Positions 17,312 through 25,527 of a stretch of 64,000 nucleotides of DNA are shown here, piece after piece. Origin of the DNA: CAWIJJ01 sp963836405 (GTDB lineage Bacteria; Acidobacteriota; Terriglobia; Bryobacterales; Bryobacteraceae). The position numbers and the translations under genes are program-made. Location: NCBI GenBank assembly GCA_963836405.1, contig CAWIJL010000002.1:186001-250000 (forward strand), in the 5' to 3' direction. Each line of letters opens with the position of its first letter. Position 1 is the stretch's first letter. The notes below the pieces were generated by a model. It was not told the DNA's origin. It made no database searches and saw only the letters and a program-made list of their open reading frames with translations.

Positions 17312-18058
17312 TTGAAGCCAACGAAGCTGTTGCCGCTGGTGCTCGTTCTGTGTCTGCCCGCGGCGGCGCAAAATACAGCCCTTCCGCTGTCCAAGGAAAC
17401 CCTGAGCTACACCATCGAGTGGCGGCTCATTACGGCCGGCAAAGCCACCCTGCAATGGAATCCGCTGCCAGATCCGAAGAGCGGCTACCAGGTGAACCTG
17501 CACATGGAATCGACGGGGCTGGTTTCCAAGCTGTACCGGGTGGAAGACGACTATTCGGCGATGCTGAACCAGGCCTTATGCGCGGAGTCTTCGCTCCTGA
17601 AGTCGCACGAGGGAAGCCGGCAGCGGGAAACCAGGATCACCTTCGACGCGGAGGAGAAGAAGGCCTTCTACCGGGAAACCGACCGCGTCAAGAACTCGGT
17701 GCTGCTTTCGAAGGAGACCGATATTCCGGCCTGCACACACGATGTGACGGGGGGCCTGTACGTGCTGCGCAACGCGCCGCCGGAGCTGTCGCAAAGCAAG
17801 GAAATTGCGATCAGCGACGGTAAGAAGAGCGTGATGGCGAAGGTGGAAGCACAGGGCCGCGAGGACGTCAAAACGCCGGCGGGGGCTTTCAAGACGATCC
17901 GGTACGAGGTGTTCCTGTTTAACAACGTGCTGTATAAGCGTCCCGCGCGCCTGTTCGTGTGGCTCACCGACGACCGCCGCCGGCTGCCGGTGCAGATCCG
18001 CGTGCGCATGCAATTCACGATCGGCACCATCACTTTGCTGCTGGAAAAGGTCGAGTAA
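17312..18058 (+). CDS. DUF3108 domain-containing secreted protein
   Basis: The product is about 248 residues. A TTG at 17312 gives a clean signal peptide (KPTKLLPLVLVLCLPAAAQ); the frame is open further upstream but that part would lie inside the divergent gene. The mature protein opens with KETLSYTIEWRLITAGKATL, which is the start of the DUF3108 beta-sandwich, and follows through YRVEDDYSAMLN, DVTGGLYVLRN, GAFKTIRYEVFLFNN and LFVWLTDDRRRLPVQIRVRM, all in the family order. DUF3108 proteins are periplasmic and of unknown biochemical role, with a fold like lipoprotein carriers. It is followed by the nucleotidyltransferase gene after an 84-base gap. Confidence 0.8.
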   Translation: MKPTKLLPLVLVLCLPAAAQNTALPLSKETLSYTIEWRLITAGKATLQWNPLPDPKSGYQVNLHMESTGLVSKLYRVEDDYSAMLNQALCAESSLLKSHEGSRQRETRITFDAEEKKAFYRETDRVKNSVLLSKETDIPACTHDVTGGLYVLRNAPPELSQSKEIAISDGKKSVMAKVEAQGREDVKTPAGAFKTIRYEVFLFNNVLYKRPARLFVWLTDDRRRLPVQIRVRMQFTIGTITLLLEKVE

Positions 18059-18142
18059 GGGAAGGCTGACGGCGGAAGGGCATCGCGGTGCGGCACGGCT
18101 CCATCGTTTTTTTCCGGCGAGAATGCAAATGAGGAGTACGGC

Positions 18143-19000
18143 TTGAAAATCAAGAGGGCGGTAATCACGGCGGCAGGGCAGCGGGCGCTGCCGCTGCAAA
18201 CCCTGGTGGACGCGGACGGGGAAGAGAAGTCGGTACTGACAATTCTGATCGAGCAGGCACTGGCCGCGAATCTCGAAGAAGTCTGCGTGGTGGTGCAGCC
18301 GGGGGATGAATCGCGGTACGCGCTGGCGGCGGGGCGGCACCTGGGGCGGGTGCGATTTCTGGCGCAGCCGGAACCTCGTGGGTATGGCCACGCGCTGCTC
18401 TGCGCGCGTGAATTCACGGGCGGGGAAGCTTTCCTGCACCTGGTGGGCGACCACATCTACGTGAACACGGGGGGCGGACCTTCCGCGCTGCGGCTGACAG
18501 AGCTGGCACGGGCGGAGGACTCGCCGGTCTCGGCGGTGCAGGTGACGCGGGAGAGCCTGCTGCCGCAGTTCGGTGCGGTGGCTGGGCGGCGGCTGCCCGG
18601 GCGGCAGGGGTTGTACCGTGTGGAAATCGTGAGGGAGAAGCCGACGCCGACAGAGGCGGAGCAGAAACTGGTGGTGCCGGGGCTGCGGGCCGGGTATTAT
18701 CTCTGCTTCTTCGGCATGCACGTGTTCACTCCCGCGCTGATGGAGATTCTGGCAGCAGAGATGGAACGGCATCCCGGAGAGCGGCTGGGACTTTCGCCGG
18801 CGCTCGCCATTCTGGCGCGGAACGAGCAATACCTGGCGGTCGAAGATCCCAACCGGCGATACGATATCGGAATCAAGTACGGCCTCCTGACGGCGCAACT
18901 GGCGCTGGCGCTGCAGGGTAGAGACCGGGCGGAAGTGCTGGCGCAACTGGTGGAGCTTCTGGCGGTGCAGCGGACGGCGGCGGGTGGGAGCGCGGAGTGA
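18143..19000 (+). CDS. Sugar nucleotidyltransferase, GalU-like
   Basis: This 285-residue protein starts with KIKRAVITAAGQ, a Rossmann-type nucleotide-binding opening like UTP-glucose-1-phosphate uridylyltransferase. It continues with VLTILIEQALAANLEEVCVVVQPGD, EPRGYGHALLCAREF and LHLVGDHIYVN; the D of GDH probably binds the metal. The glycine-rich signature is degenerate (AAGQRALPLQ instead of GxGTRxLPxT) and the usual KE pair is absent, so catalytic competence is uncertain. Its stop overlaps the GTG start of the 1115-residue fusion gene by 4 bases (GTGA), so the two proteins are made together and may act in one sugar-nucleotide route. It could be a regulatory or partner subunit. Confidence 0.75.
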   Translation: MKIKRAVITAAGQRALPLQTLVDADGEEKSVLTILIEQALAANLEEVCVVVQPGDESRYALAAGRHLGRVRFLAQPEPRGYGHALLCAREFTGGEAFLHLVGDHIYVNTGGGPSALRLTELARAEDSPVSAVQVTRESLLPQFGAVAGRRLPGRQGLYRVEIVREKPTPTEAEQKLVVPGLRAGYYLCFFGMHVFTPALMEILAAEMERHPGERLGLSPALAILARNEQYLAVEDPNRRYDIGIKYGLLTAQLALALQGRDRAEVLAQLVELLAVQRTAAGGSAE

Positions 19001-22000
19001 GCGAGCTCGAGGCGATTATCCGGGCGACGGATCCGGCGGTCCGGAACCGGCCGCTCGATTCGGTGTGCCGCGGCGCCAGCCTGGAGCGCCTGCTCGATGA
19101 GTGTGTGGCGCTGGACGCGCTGCGGCGCTCGAGCGACAACCTGCACGAGCGGGTTCGCGCGCTGTTTTTTCTGTACGCCATTCACCGCTTCCACATTCCG
19201 ATGCGGCGGGGAGCGGCGGGCCGGGGACTGGTCCCTTATCCGGCGTACACGAACCTGCTGAAGCGCCGGTTTGAGGAAGCGCTGGACATTCTGCTGGCGG
19301 CGCAGGCGGCGGAGGGGCCGGGCGCCGGCCTCTCGAGCGGCCTGGCGGCGGGCTACCGCGCGCTGGGGTTTCAGACGCTGGCAGACCAGGTGCGGCGAAG
19401 CGTGCGTTCGGTGCGGGGGAACCAGTGGATGTTCCGCACCGGCCATCCGGCCGACTACGCGCTGCGGCTGCGGAAGGAACTTGTAGAGCGCGGGGGGGAT
19501 CCGCCTTCGTTCCCGATTCTGAGGGAAGCGACGCCGGTGCGGATGGACCTGACGCACAGCGGCTGGAGCGACATCTTTTTTCTGGGCATGGATTTTCCGG
19601 AAGGGGCGCGGGTCCTGAACGTTTCGATCGACCTGGCGGTGCGGGGCGCGGGCTCCGGCGTTGCGAAGCCGCCGGTGGAGGCGTACTTCCGGGTGATCGA
19701 CCGGCCGGTGATCCGGCTGGCGAGCGTGGACCTGAAAGCGAGCGTGGAGATCGGCAGTATCGCGGAGGTGTTCGACTTTGCGCGCGACTACCTTGGGCTG
19801 CTGAAGGCGGCGCTGATTGCTTCGGGGATCGTGCCGGCGGGGATGGAGGGGTCGACGCAGCCACTGGCCGAACTGCTGGGTGTGCTGACCGGCACGCCGG
19901 GGTACGGCATCGAGGTGGTGAGCAAGGTCAACGACATTCCGAAGGGATCGCGGCTGGCGGTTTCGACGAGTTTACTAAGCTGCCTGATCTCGGCGGCGAT
20001 GCGGGCTACCGGGCAGACGCAGAGGCTGACGGGCGAACTCGACGAAGACGACCGGCGGCTGGTGGCGGCGCGGGCAATTCTGGGCGAATGGCTGGCCGGG
20101 TCGGGTGGCGGCTGGCAGGATTCGGGCGGAGTGTGGCCGGGGATCAAGTTGATCTATGGTGTGGCGGCGCAGGAAGGCGATCCGGAGTTCGGGATCAGCC
20201 GGGGCCGGCTGCTGCCGCGGCACAAGATTTTCGGCGCGGAGGAAGTGAGCGAAGCGACGCGGGAGGAATTGCAGGCGAGCCTGGTGCTGGTGCACGGAGG
20301 CATGGCGCAGGATGTGGGCCCGATTCTGGAAATGGTGACGGAGAAATACCTGCTGCGCGCGGAAGCCGAGTGGGAAGGCCGGATGCAGGCGATGCGCACG
20401 CTGGACGATATCTCGGCGAAGCTGCGGGCCGGCGACGTGCGGGGCATCGGGGCGGCCACGGAGCGGAATTTCGAAGGGCCGATCCAAACGATCATTCCGT
20501 GGGCGGGCAACCTCTACACGGAACTGCTGATCCGGCAGGCACGGGAGGCGATGGGCGCCGATTTCCGGGGATTCTGGATGCTTGGCGGAATGTCCGGCGG
20601 CGGCATGGGGTTCATCTTCGCGCCGGAACGGAAGGCGGAGGCGCAGGACCGGCTGCAGGAGATCATGCGGGACACCAAGCGGCGGTTGGAACATGCGGTG
20701 CCGTTTGCGATGGAGCCGGTGGTGTACGACTTCGCGATTAACGAACGGGGCACCTGGGCGTGCCTGCTGCGCGGGGAAGACGCGATGATGCCGGCCGAGT
20801 ATTACAGCCTGACGCTGCCCGCGCTGCTGCGGGCCGAATCGCGACTGCTGTCGCCGCTGGCGCGGGCCGAACTCGACCGTTTCAGCGCGGCCTGCCGGGC
20901 GCGGCCGGAATTCAGCGGGTCGGTGCAGGACCTTTTCGACCACATGCTGCCGCGCGCCGCGCAAAAGCAGGAGGGGCGCGCCGGGAATCTGGGGAGCCTG
21001 CTGGAGGCTCACGGGTTCGACCGGGCGCAGCACGAGCAGATTCAGTCCGACCTGCGCGCAGGGCTGATCGGCCTGGCGCAGAACCGGCTGGCGAACACGA
21101 GCCGCATCGAAGATCCGGCGGCCGGCGAGGTGGTGGACGCGACTGAAGAACTGCCGGCGAAGTATCGCGCGACGGGGCTGGAGGCGCTCGAGTCCGGAGC
21201 GGTGGCGATCGTGTCGCTGGCGGGCGGAGTGGGCAGCCGGTGGACGCACGGGGCGGGCGTGGTGAAGGCGCTGAATCCGTTTTGCCGGCTCGGCGGGAGG
21301 CATCGCAGCTTCATCGAACTGCACCTGGCGAAGAGCCGGCGCACCGGACAGATGGCCGGGGAACTGCCGCCTCACATTCTCACCACGAGCTATCTGACGC
21401 ACGAAGCGATCGCGCAGTACTTACAAGCCGAAGACAACTACGGCTACCCGGGCAGGCTGCTGCTCTCGGCGGGCAGGACGATCGGCCTGCGGCTGGTGCC
21501 GATGGCGCGCGACCTGCGCTTTGCGTGGATGGAGACGGCGCAGCAGGTGCTGGACGAGCAGGCGCAGAAGGTGCGGGAGGGCCTGCACCAGACGCTGATC
21601 GCGTGGGCGAAGCAGGCGGGCGAGGGCAGCGATTACACGGACAACCTGCCGATGCAGTGCCTGCATCCGGTGGGGCACTGGTACGAGGTGCCGAACCTGT
21701 TGCGGAACGGCACGCTGCAGGCGCTGCTCGAGGAGCGGCCGAAGCTGCGACACCTGCTGGTGCACAACATCGACACGACGGGAGTGGATGCCGATCCGGC
21801 GCTGCTGGGGCTGCACATCGAATCGGGCGCGGCGATGACGGCGGAGGTGATCCGGCGACAGGTGGAGGATCGGGGCGGAGGGCTCGCCGCGGTGGACGGG
21901 CGGCTGCGGCTGGTGGAAGGAATGGCGCTGCCGAACGAGGAGATCGAATCGCGGCTGAGCTATTACAACAGCGCCACCTACTGGATCGATATCGACCGGC

Positions 22001-22344
22001 TGCTGCGGGCGTTCGAGCTTTCGAAAGACGAGCTGGGCGATGAGGCGCGGGTGGCGGAGGCGGTGCGGCGCGTGGCCGGCCGCATGCCCACCTACGTGAC
22101 GCTCAAAGACGTGAAGAAGCGGTGGGGCAAGGGGCAGGAGGACGTGTTTCCGGTGGCGCAATTCGAGAAACTATGGGGTGACATGACGGCGCTTCCGGAT
22201 TTCGGCACGCGTTTCGTGCTGGTGCCGCGGCGGCGCGGGCAGCAACTCAAGGAACCGGCGCAACTGGACGGCTGGCTGCGCGACGGTTCGGCGGCATATG
22301 TCGAAAGCCTGTGCGACTGGGGCGCGCAGGGTGGTGGAAAGTAA
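18997..22344 (+). CDS. Bifunctional GHMP sugar kinase / UDP-sugar pyrophosphorylase fusion
   Basis: This 1115-residue protein seems to join two enzymes. Residues ~175-545 look like a fucokinase-type GHMP kinase: the N-terminal PVRMDLTHSGWSDIFF resembles the 'PxRxDxxGGWxDTP' motif. IPKGSRLAVSTSLLSCLI (~313) matches the phosphate-binding loop, GGGWQDSGGVWPGIKL (~369) matches the fucokinase signature, and GGMSGGGMGFIF (~529) the C-terminal glycine motif. Residues ~735-1060 look like a UDPGP-family nucleotidyltransferase: SLAGGVGSRWTHGAGVVKAL (~739), then HRSFIELHLAK, HNIDTTGVDADP. The order kinase-then-pyrophosphorylase is the reverse of Bacteroides Fkp and plant FKGP. Such a protein would turn a free sugar into its 1-phosphate and then an NDP-sugar. 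The substrate is unknown. Confidence 0.75.
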   Translation: MSELEAIIRATDPAVRNRPLDSVCRGASLERLLDECVALDALRRSSDNLHERVRALFFLYAIHRFHIPMRRGAAGRGLVPYPAYTNLLKRRFEEALDILLAAQAAEGPGAGLSSGLAAGYRALGFQTLADQVRRSVRSVRGNQWMFRTGHPADYALRLRKELVERGGDPPSFPILREATPVRMDLTHSGWSDIFFLGMDFPEGARVLNVSIDLAVRGAGSGVAKPPVEAYFRVIDRPVIRLASVDLKASVEIGSIAEVFDFARDYLGLLKAALIASGIVPAGMEGSTQPLAELLGVLTGTPGYGIEVVSKVNDIPKGSRLAVSTSLLSCLISAAMRATGQTQRLTGELDEDDRRLVAARAILGEWLAGSGGGWQDSGGVWPGIKLIYGVAAQEGDPEFGISRGRLLPRHKIFGAEEVSEATREELQASLVLVHGGMAQDVGPILEMVTEKYLLRAEAEWEGRMQAMRTLDDISAKLRAGDVRGIGAATERNFEGPIQTIIPWAGNLYTELLIRQAREAMGADFRGFWMLGGMSGGGMGFIFAPERKAEAQDRLQEIMRDTKRRLEHAVPFAMEPVVYDFAINERGTWACLLRGEDAMMPAEYYSLTLPALLRAESRLLSPLARAELDRFSAACRARPEFSGSVQDLFDHMLPRAAQKQEGRAGNLGSLLEAHGFDRAQHEQIQSDLRAGLIGLAQNRLANTSRIEDPAAGEVVDATEELPAKYRATGLEALESGAVAIVSLAGGVGSRWTHGAGVVKALNPFCRLGGRHRSFIELHLAKSRRTGQMAGELPPHILTTSYLTHEAIAQYLQAEDNYGYPGRLLLSAGRTIGLRLVPMARDLRFAWMETAQQVLDEQAQKVREGLHQTLIAWAKQAGEGSDYTDNLPMQCLHPVGHWYEVPNLLRNGTLQALLEERPKLRHLLVHNIDTTGVDADPALLGLHIESGAAMTAEVIRRQVEDRGGGLAAVDGRLRLVEGMALPNEEIESRLSYYNSATYWIDIDRLLRAFELSKDELGDEARVAEAVRRVAGRMPTYVTLKDVKKRWGKGQEDVFPVAQFEKLWGDMTALPDFGTRFVLVPRRRGQQLKEPAQLDGWLRDGSAAYVESLCDWGAQGGGK

Positions 22345-22356
22345 AGGAGCAGCGAG

Positions 22357-23472
22357 ATGATCCGAATTCTGGCTATTACGATTACGGTTGCCGGACTGTG
22401 CCTGGCGCAGGCTCCCGACGAGGGCGTGCCGGCGTCGTCGAACGTGCTGAACGCGCAGTACCCGCGGGTGCACTCCGATTTGCGCGTGACGTTTCGCGTG
22501 AGCGCGCCAAACGCGCAGAAGGTGCAGGTGCAGCCAGGCGGAACGGACAACGGGCTGGGCAAAGGTCCTTTCGATATGGTCAAGGACGAGAAGGGCGTGT
22601 GGACCGTGACCATTCCTCCGGCGGTGCCAGGCTTCCACTATTACTGGTTTGTAGTGGACGGTTTCCCTGCGAACGATCCAGCGAGCGAGACCTATTTCGG
22701 ATGGGCGAAGCCCACCAGCGGCATCGAGATTCCAGAAAAGGGCGCGGATTTTTACGAGTTCAAGGACGTGCCCCACGGCGAGGTTCGCGTGCGTCCATAT
22801 TTCTCGAAAGTGACGGGACAGTGGCGGCAGGCTCATGTCTACACGCCTCCGGGATACGACCGCGGGTCGACGCGGTATCCGGTGCTGTACCTGCAACACG
22901 GGTCGGGAGAGAACGGCACGGGATGGAGCCGGCAGGGGCGCGCGAACCTGATTCTCGACAACCTGGTGGCGGCGGGGAAGGCCAAGCCGATGCTGGTGGT
23001 GATGGAAACCGGATACGCCACCAAGCCGGGGCAGGCGGGGAATGCCTTCGAAGACGTGCTGGTGAACGACCTGATTCCGATGGTGGACGGAGCGTACCGC
23101 ACGCAGACGGGCAGGGAGTCGCGGGCGATGGCGGGGCTTTCGATGGGCGGCGGGCAGACGCTCCAGATCACGGCGAAGCACCTGGACAAGTTCGCGTGGA
23201 TCGGCGCGTTCAGCGCACCGATGCGGAACTTCGACGCGAAGACGGCGTACAACGGCGTGTTCGCCGATGCGGCGGCGTACAACAAGCGGGTGAAGCTGCT
23301 GTGGATCGGCGCGGGCACGGCGGAGCAGGCGATGTACCAGGGGGCCAAGGCGACGAAAGCGGGTCTCGACCAGGCTGGGATCAAGAGCGTGTTCTTCGAA
23401 TCGCCCGGCACCGCGCACGAGTGGCAGACATGGCGGCGCAGCCTGGCTGACTTCGCGGCGCGGCTGTTCTGA
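22357..23472 (+). CDS. Secreted esterase of the feruloyl/enterochelin esterase type
   Basis: The product is 371 residues with a Sec signal (MIRILAITITVAGLCLAQ). An immunoglobulin-like/CBM48-type module (RVTFRVSAPNAQKVQVQPGG ... GFHYYWFVVDG) precedes an esterase D-like alpha/beta-hydrolase. The catalytic parts are the oxyanion region YPVLYLQHGSGENGTGW, the nucleophile elbow MAGLSMGGGQTL and the catalytic His in SPGTAHEWQTWRRSL. The same layout is found in feruloyl and acetylxylan esterases of plant cell wall degraders. It starts 12 bases after the fusion gene, so co-transcription is likely. Release of acyl groups from hemicellulose fits the arabinofuranosidase elsewhere in the window, but the substrate is inferred. 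Confidence 0.85.
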   Translation: MIRILAITITVAGLCLAQAPDEGVPASSNVLNAQYPRVHSDLRVTFRVSAPNAQKVQVQPGGTDNGLGKGPFDMVKDEKGVWTVTIPPAVPGFHYYWFVVDGFPANDPASETYFGWAKPTSGIEIPEKGADFYEFKDVPHGEVRVRPYFSKVTGQWRQAHVYTPPGYDRGSTRYPVLYLQHGSGENGTGWSRQGRANLILDNLVAAGKAKPMLVVMETGYATKPGQAGNAFEDVLVNDLIPMVDGAYRTQTGRESRAMAGLSMGGGQTLQITAKHLDKFAWIGAFSAPMRNFDAKTAYNGVFADAAAYNKRVKLLWIGAGTAEQAMYQGAKATKAGLDQAGIKSVFFESPGTAHEWQTWRRSLADFAARLF

Positions 23473-23542
23473 CGACGTGCGGTTAACGCCGCGGCATCGT
23501 AGCGCGTCTTCCTGGCGTAAATGCCCGAGGAGGGGCGAAACG

Positions 23543-23986
23543 ATGCGATTCACTGGGAGAAACGGAATTCTGGCGGTGGCCTCACTGGCGATGGCGGGCC
23601 AGTTGCTGGCGGGCGGCTTTTACCTGATCGTGGGCAACCCGGAAGCGAACACCGAGGCGCAGAAAGCGAACGCGGTGCTGGTGTTCAAAGCGGCGGGCTG
23701 CCACGATCCGGCGGCGGCGCAGGTCACGGCGCGCGCCATCGGCATGGTGGACGGAAAGAAGCAGACGATCCCGTTGAACGTGGTCCGGCTTTCGGAGCCC
23801 GGAGCTTTCGCGCTGACGCAGCAATGGCCGAAGCAGGGCAAGTGGGTGATCCAGCTCGAGGGCAAGGACGGGGACGCGTCTACACACACGCTGGTTCCTG
23901 CCGGACCGCAAGGACCCGACCGGTATCACGCGAAGTCCGACATGAAGGCGTTTCCGCCGCAGGCAATCGAGGCGATGCTGAAGTAG
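23543..23986 (+). CDS. Secreted protein of unknown function
   Basis: The 147-residue product has a signal peptide (NGILAVASLAMAGQLLAGG). The mature part starts GFYLIVGNPEAN and includes VFKAAGCHDPAAAQVTARAIG and WPKQGKWVIQLEGKDG. I do not recognise the family; the single Cys in AAGCHDP and the beta-rich pattern suggest a small periplasmic domain. The ATG at 23543 is preferred because a strong GAGGAGGGG ribosome site precedes it; the upstream in-frame codons lack one. The sigma factor gene follows after 17 bases, so it could belong to that operon. Confidence 0.6.
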   Translation: MRFTGRNGILAVASLAMAGQLLAGGFYLIVGNPEANTEAQKANAVLVFKAAGCHDPAAAQVTARAIGMVDGKKQTIPLNVVRLSEPGAFALTQQWPKQGKWVIQLEGKDGDASTHTLVPAGPQGPDRYHAKSDMKAFPPQAIEAMLK

Positions 23987-24003
23987 GGCGCGGTTCGCAT
24001 ATC

Positions 24004-24540
24004 ATGATGCTGGTGCAAGCCGAGGTTATCGAGGACGACCGCCTGATCGAACGCGCCGCCGCGGGGGATCGCGGAGCCTTCGGGGAGCTGTACCTGCGGT
24101 ATGCGCGGATGGTGCACGGCATCCTGCTGGCGCGCGTGCCGCCGGGCGAGGCCGAAGACATGGTGCAGGACGTATTCATGTCGGCGATGAAACAGCTTCG
24201 CGGGCTGCGCTCGGCGGCGGCGTTCAAGGGGTGGCTGGGCGCCATCGCGCGCAACCGCGCCATCGATTACTTTCGCGAGGCCCGCCACCATGCGGGCCTC
24301 GAGGAAGTCGAGGGCAGGGAAGCGGGCGTGGAGGCGAGGGAAGACGCCTTTCTGGTGCTGGAGCTGATCCGCAAGCTGCCGGAGGCATATCGCGAGACCC
24401 TGGTCATGCGCCTGGTGGAGGGCATGACGGGACCCGAGATCGCCGCGCGCACCGGGCTCACGCCGGAGTCGGTGCGGGTGAATCTCTGCCGCGGGATGAA
24501 GATGCTCCGCGAGTTGGTGGGAGGCATGGAAAGCAAATGA
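24004..24540 (+). CDS. ECF-type RNA polymerase sigma-70 factor
   Basis: The product has 178 residues. Region 2 is visible as AFGELYLRYARMVHGILLARV, EAEDMVQDVFMSAM and FKGWLGAIARNRAIDYFRE. Region 4 is LIRKLPEAYRETLVMRLVEGMTGPEIAARTGLTPESVRVNLCRGMKMLR with a clear helix-turn-helix. There is no N-terminal region 1, as usual for ECF factors. Its stop overlaps the ATG of the FecR-like gene by 4 bases (ATGA at 24537-24540), which marks that protein as its likely partner in signalling. The target genes probably include its own operon and perhaps the two VWFA genes downstream. Confidence 0.9.
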   Translation: MMLVQAEVIEDDRLIERAAAGDRGAFGELYLRYARMVHGILLARVPPGEAEDMVQDVFMSAMKQLRGLRSAAAFKGWLGAIARNRAIDYFREARHHAGLEEVEGREAGVEAREDAFLVLELIRKLPEAYRETLVMRLVEGMTGPEIAARTGLTPESVRVNLCRGMKMLRELVGGMESK

Positions 24541-25502
24541 GCGAAGATTACCTGTGGGACCGTTCCGGCCCGCCCGATCGGGAAATCGAGGAGCTGGAAA
24601 AGCGGCTCGCGCCGCTGCGGTACCGGCACAGGCCCGAGTTGTTGCGCAGCCGGCCTCCGAGGCCGCGGATGTGGTGGAGCGCGGCGGCCGCGGCCGCAGC
24701 CGTGTTGGCGGCAGTGGCGGTGTGGCAGGTGCGGCAGCCGTCCGCGCCGGCGACGGGTTGGGAAGTTTCGAGCGTGGCGGGCGCGGCGCGCCTGGGCGGC
24801 CGCAACGCGGCGCTCGACATGCCGGTGCGCGCGGGCCAGGTGGTGCGCACGGGGAAGGAGGCGGAGATCACGCTCGAAGCCGGCGAGCTGGGCCGTATCG
24901 ACCTGTTCCCGGAATCGGAGCTGCGCGCGGCCAGCCTGCGTCAGGTGGCCTTGCAGCGCGGCAAGCTGCACGCTTTCATCTGGGCGCCTCCGCGGCAGTT
25001 CACGGTGGATACGCCCTCGTCGCGGGCGGTGGACATGGGCTGCGAGTATACGCTGACGGTGGATAACGCGGGCAACGGACTGCTGGAAGTCGCCATGGGG
25101 TGGGTGGCGTTTCAGTCGGGCAGCCACGAAGCGTTCATCCCGGAGGGCGCGGCCTGCGCCACGCGCAAAGCGGGCGGGCCCGGCGTGCCGTACTATGAAG
25201 ACGCACCGGAGACGTTGAAGGCGGCGCTAGGGCGTTTCGAAGCCGGCGACGCGCGGGCGCTCGACCCGATCCTGAACGCGGCGCGCGAACGCGACGGGCT
25301 GACCTTGTGGCACCTTCTGACGCGGGTGGAGGAAGCGGCGCGGGGACGCGTGTTCGACCGCTTCGCGTCGCTGGTGACGCTCCCGGCGGGGGTGTCGCGG
25401 GAGGCCGTGCTGCGGCAGGATCCGGCGCAGATCGACCTGTGCTGGAACGCCCTGAACCTCGAGAATACGCAATGGTGGCGGGGCTGGAAACGCAACTGGT
25501 AA
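24537..25502 (+). CDS. FecR-domain membrane protein, putative sigma-factor regulator
   Basis: This 321-residue protein has a short cytoplasmic part, one membrane helix (MWWSAAAAAAAVLAAVAVW) and a periplasmic FecR-like domain. That domain shows AGQVVRTGKEAEITLEAGELGRIDLFPESELR and the signature FTVDTPSSRAVDMGCEYTLTV. FecR proteins sit in the inner membrane, bind a cognate ECF sigma factor through their N-terminus and relay a periplasmic signal. The coupling with the sigma gene fits this. The N-terminal domain (about 45 residues) is shorter than a normal zinc-finger anti-sigma domain and has no Cys/His motif, so sequestration of the sigma factor is inferred from gene order. Confidence 0.8.
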   Translation: MSEDYLWDRSGPPDREIEELEKRLAPLRYRHRPELLRSRPPRPRMWWSAAAAAAAVLAAVAVWQVRQPSAPATGWEVSSVAGAARLGGRNAALDMPVRAGQVVRTGKEAEITLEAGELGRIDLFPESELRAASLRQVALQRGKLHAFIWAPPRQFTVDTPSSRAVDMGCEYTLTVDNAGNGLLEVAMGWVAFQSGSHEAFIPEGAACATRKAGGPGVPYYEDAPETLKAALGRFEAGDARALDPILNAARERDGLTLWHLLTRVEEAARGRVFDRFASLVTLPAGVSREAVLRQDPAQIDLCWNALNLENTQWWRGWKRNW

Positions 25503-25527
25503 GTGCGACTTACGCGCGCCGCAGCCA

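Noticed and set aside
15739..17823. A 694-codon plus-strand frame opposite the PD40 gene
   Set aside because: High GC gives long antisense frames; the composition (Gly, Ala, Arg, Val) follows from the PD40 repeats on the other strand.
19425..20741. A 438-codon frame inside the kinase/pyrophosphorylase fusion
   Set aside because: It is a shifted reading of the fusion gene, which has strong family motifs in its own frame.
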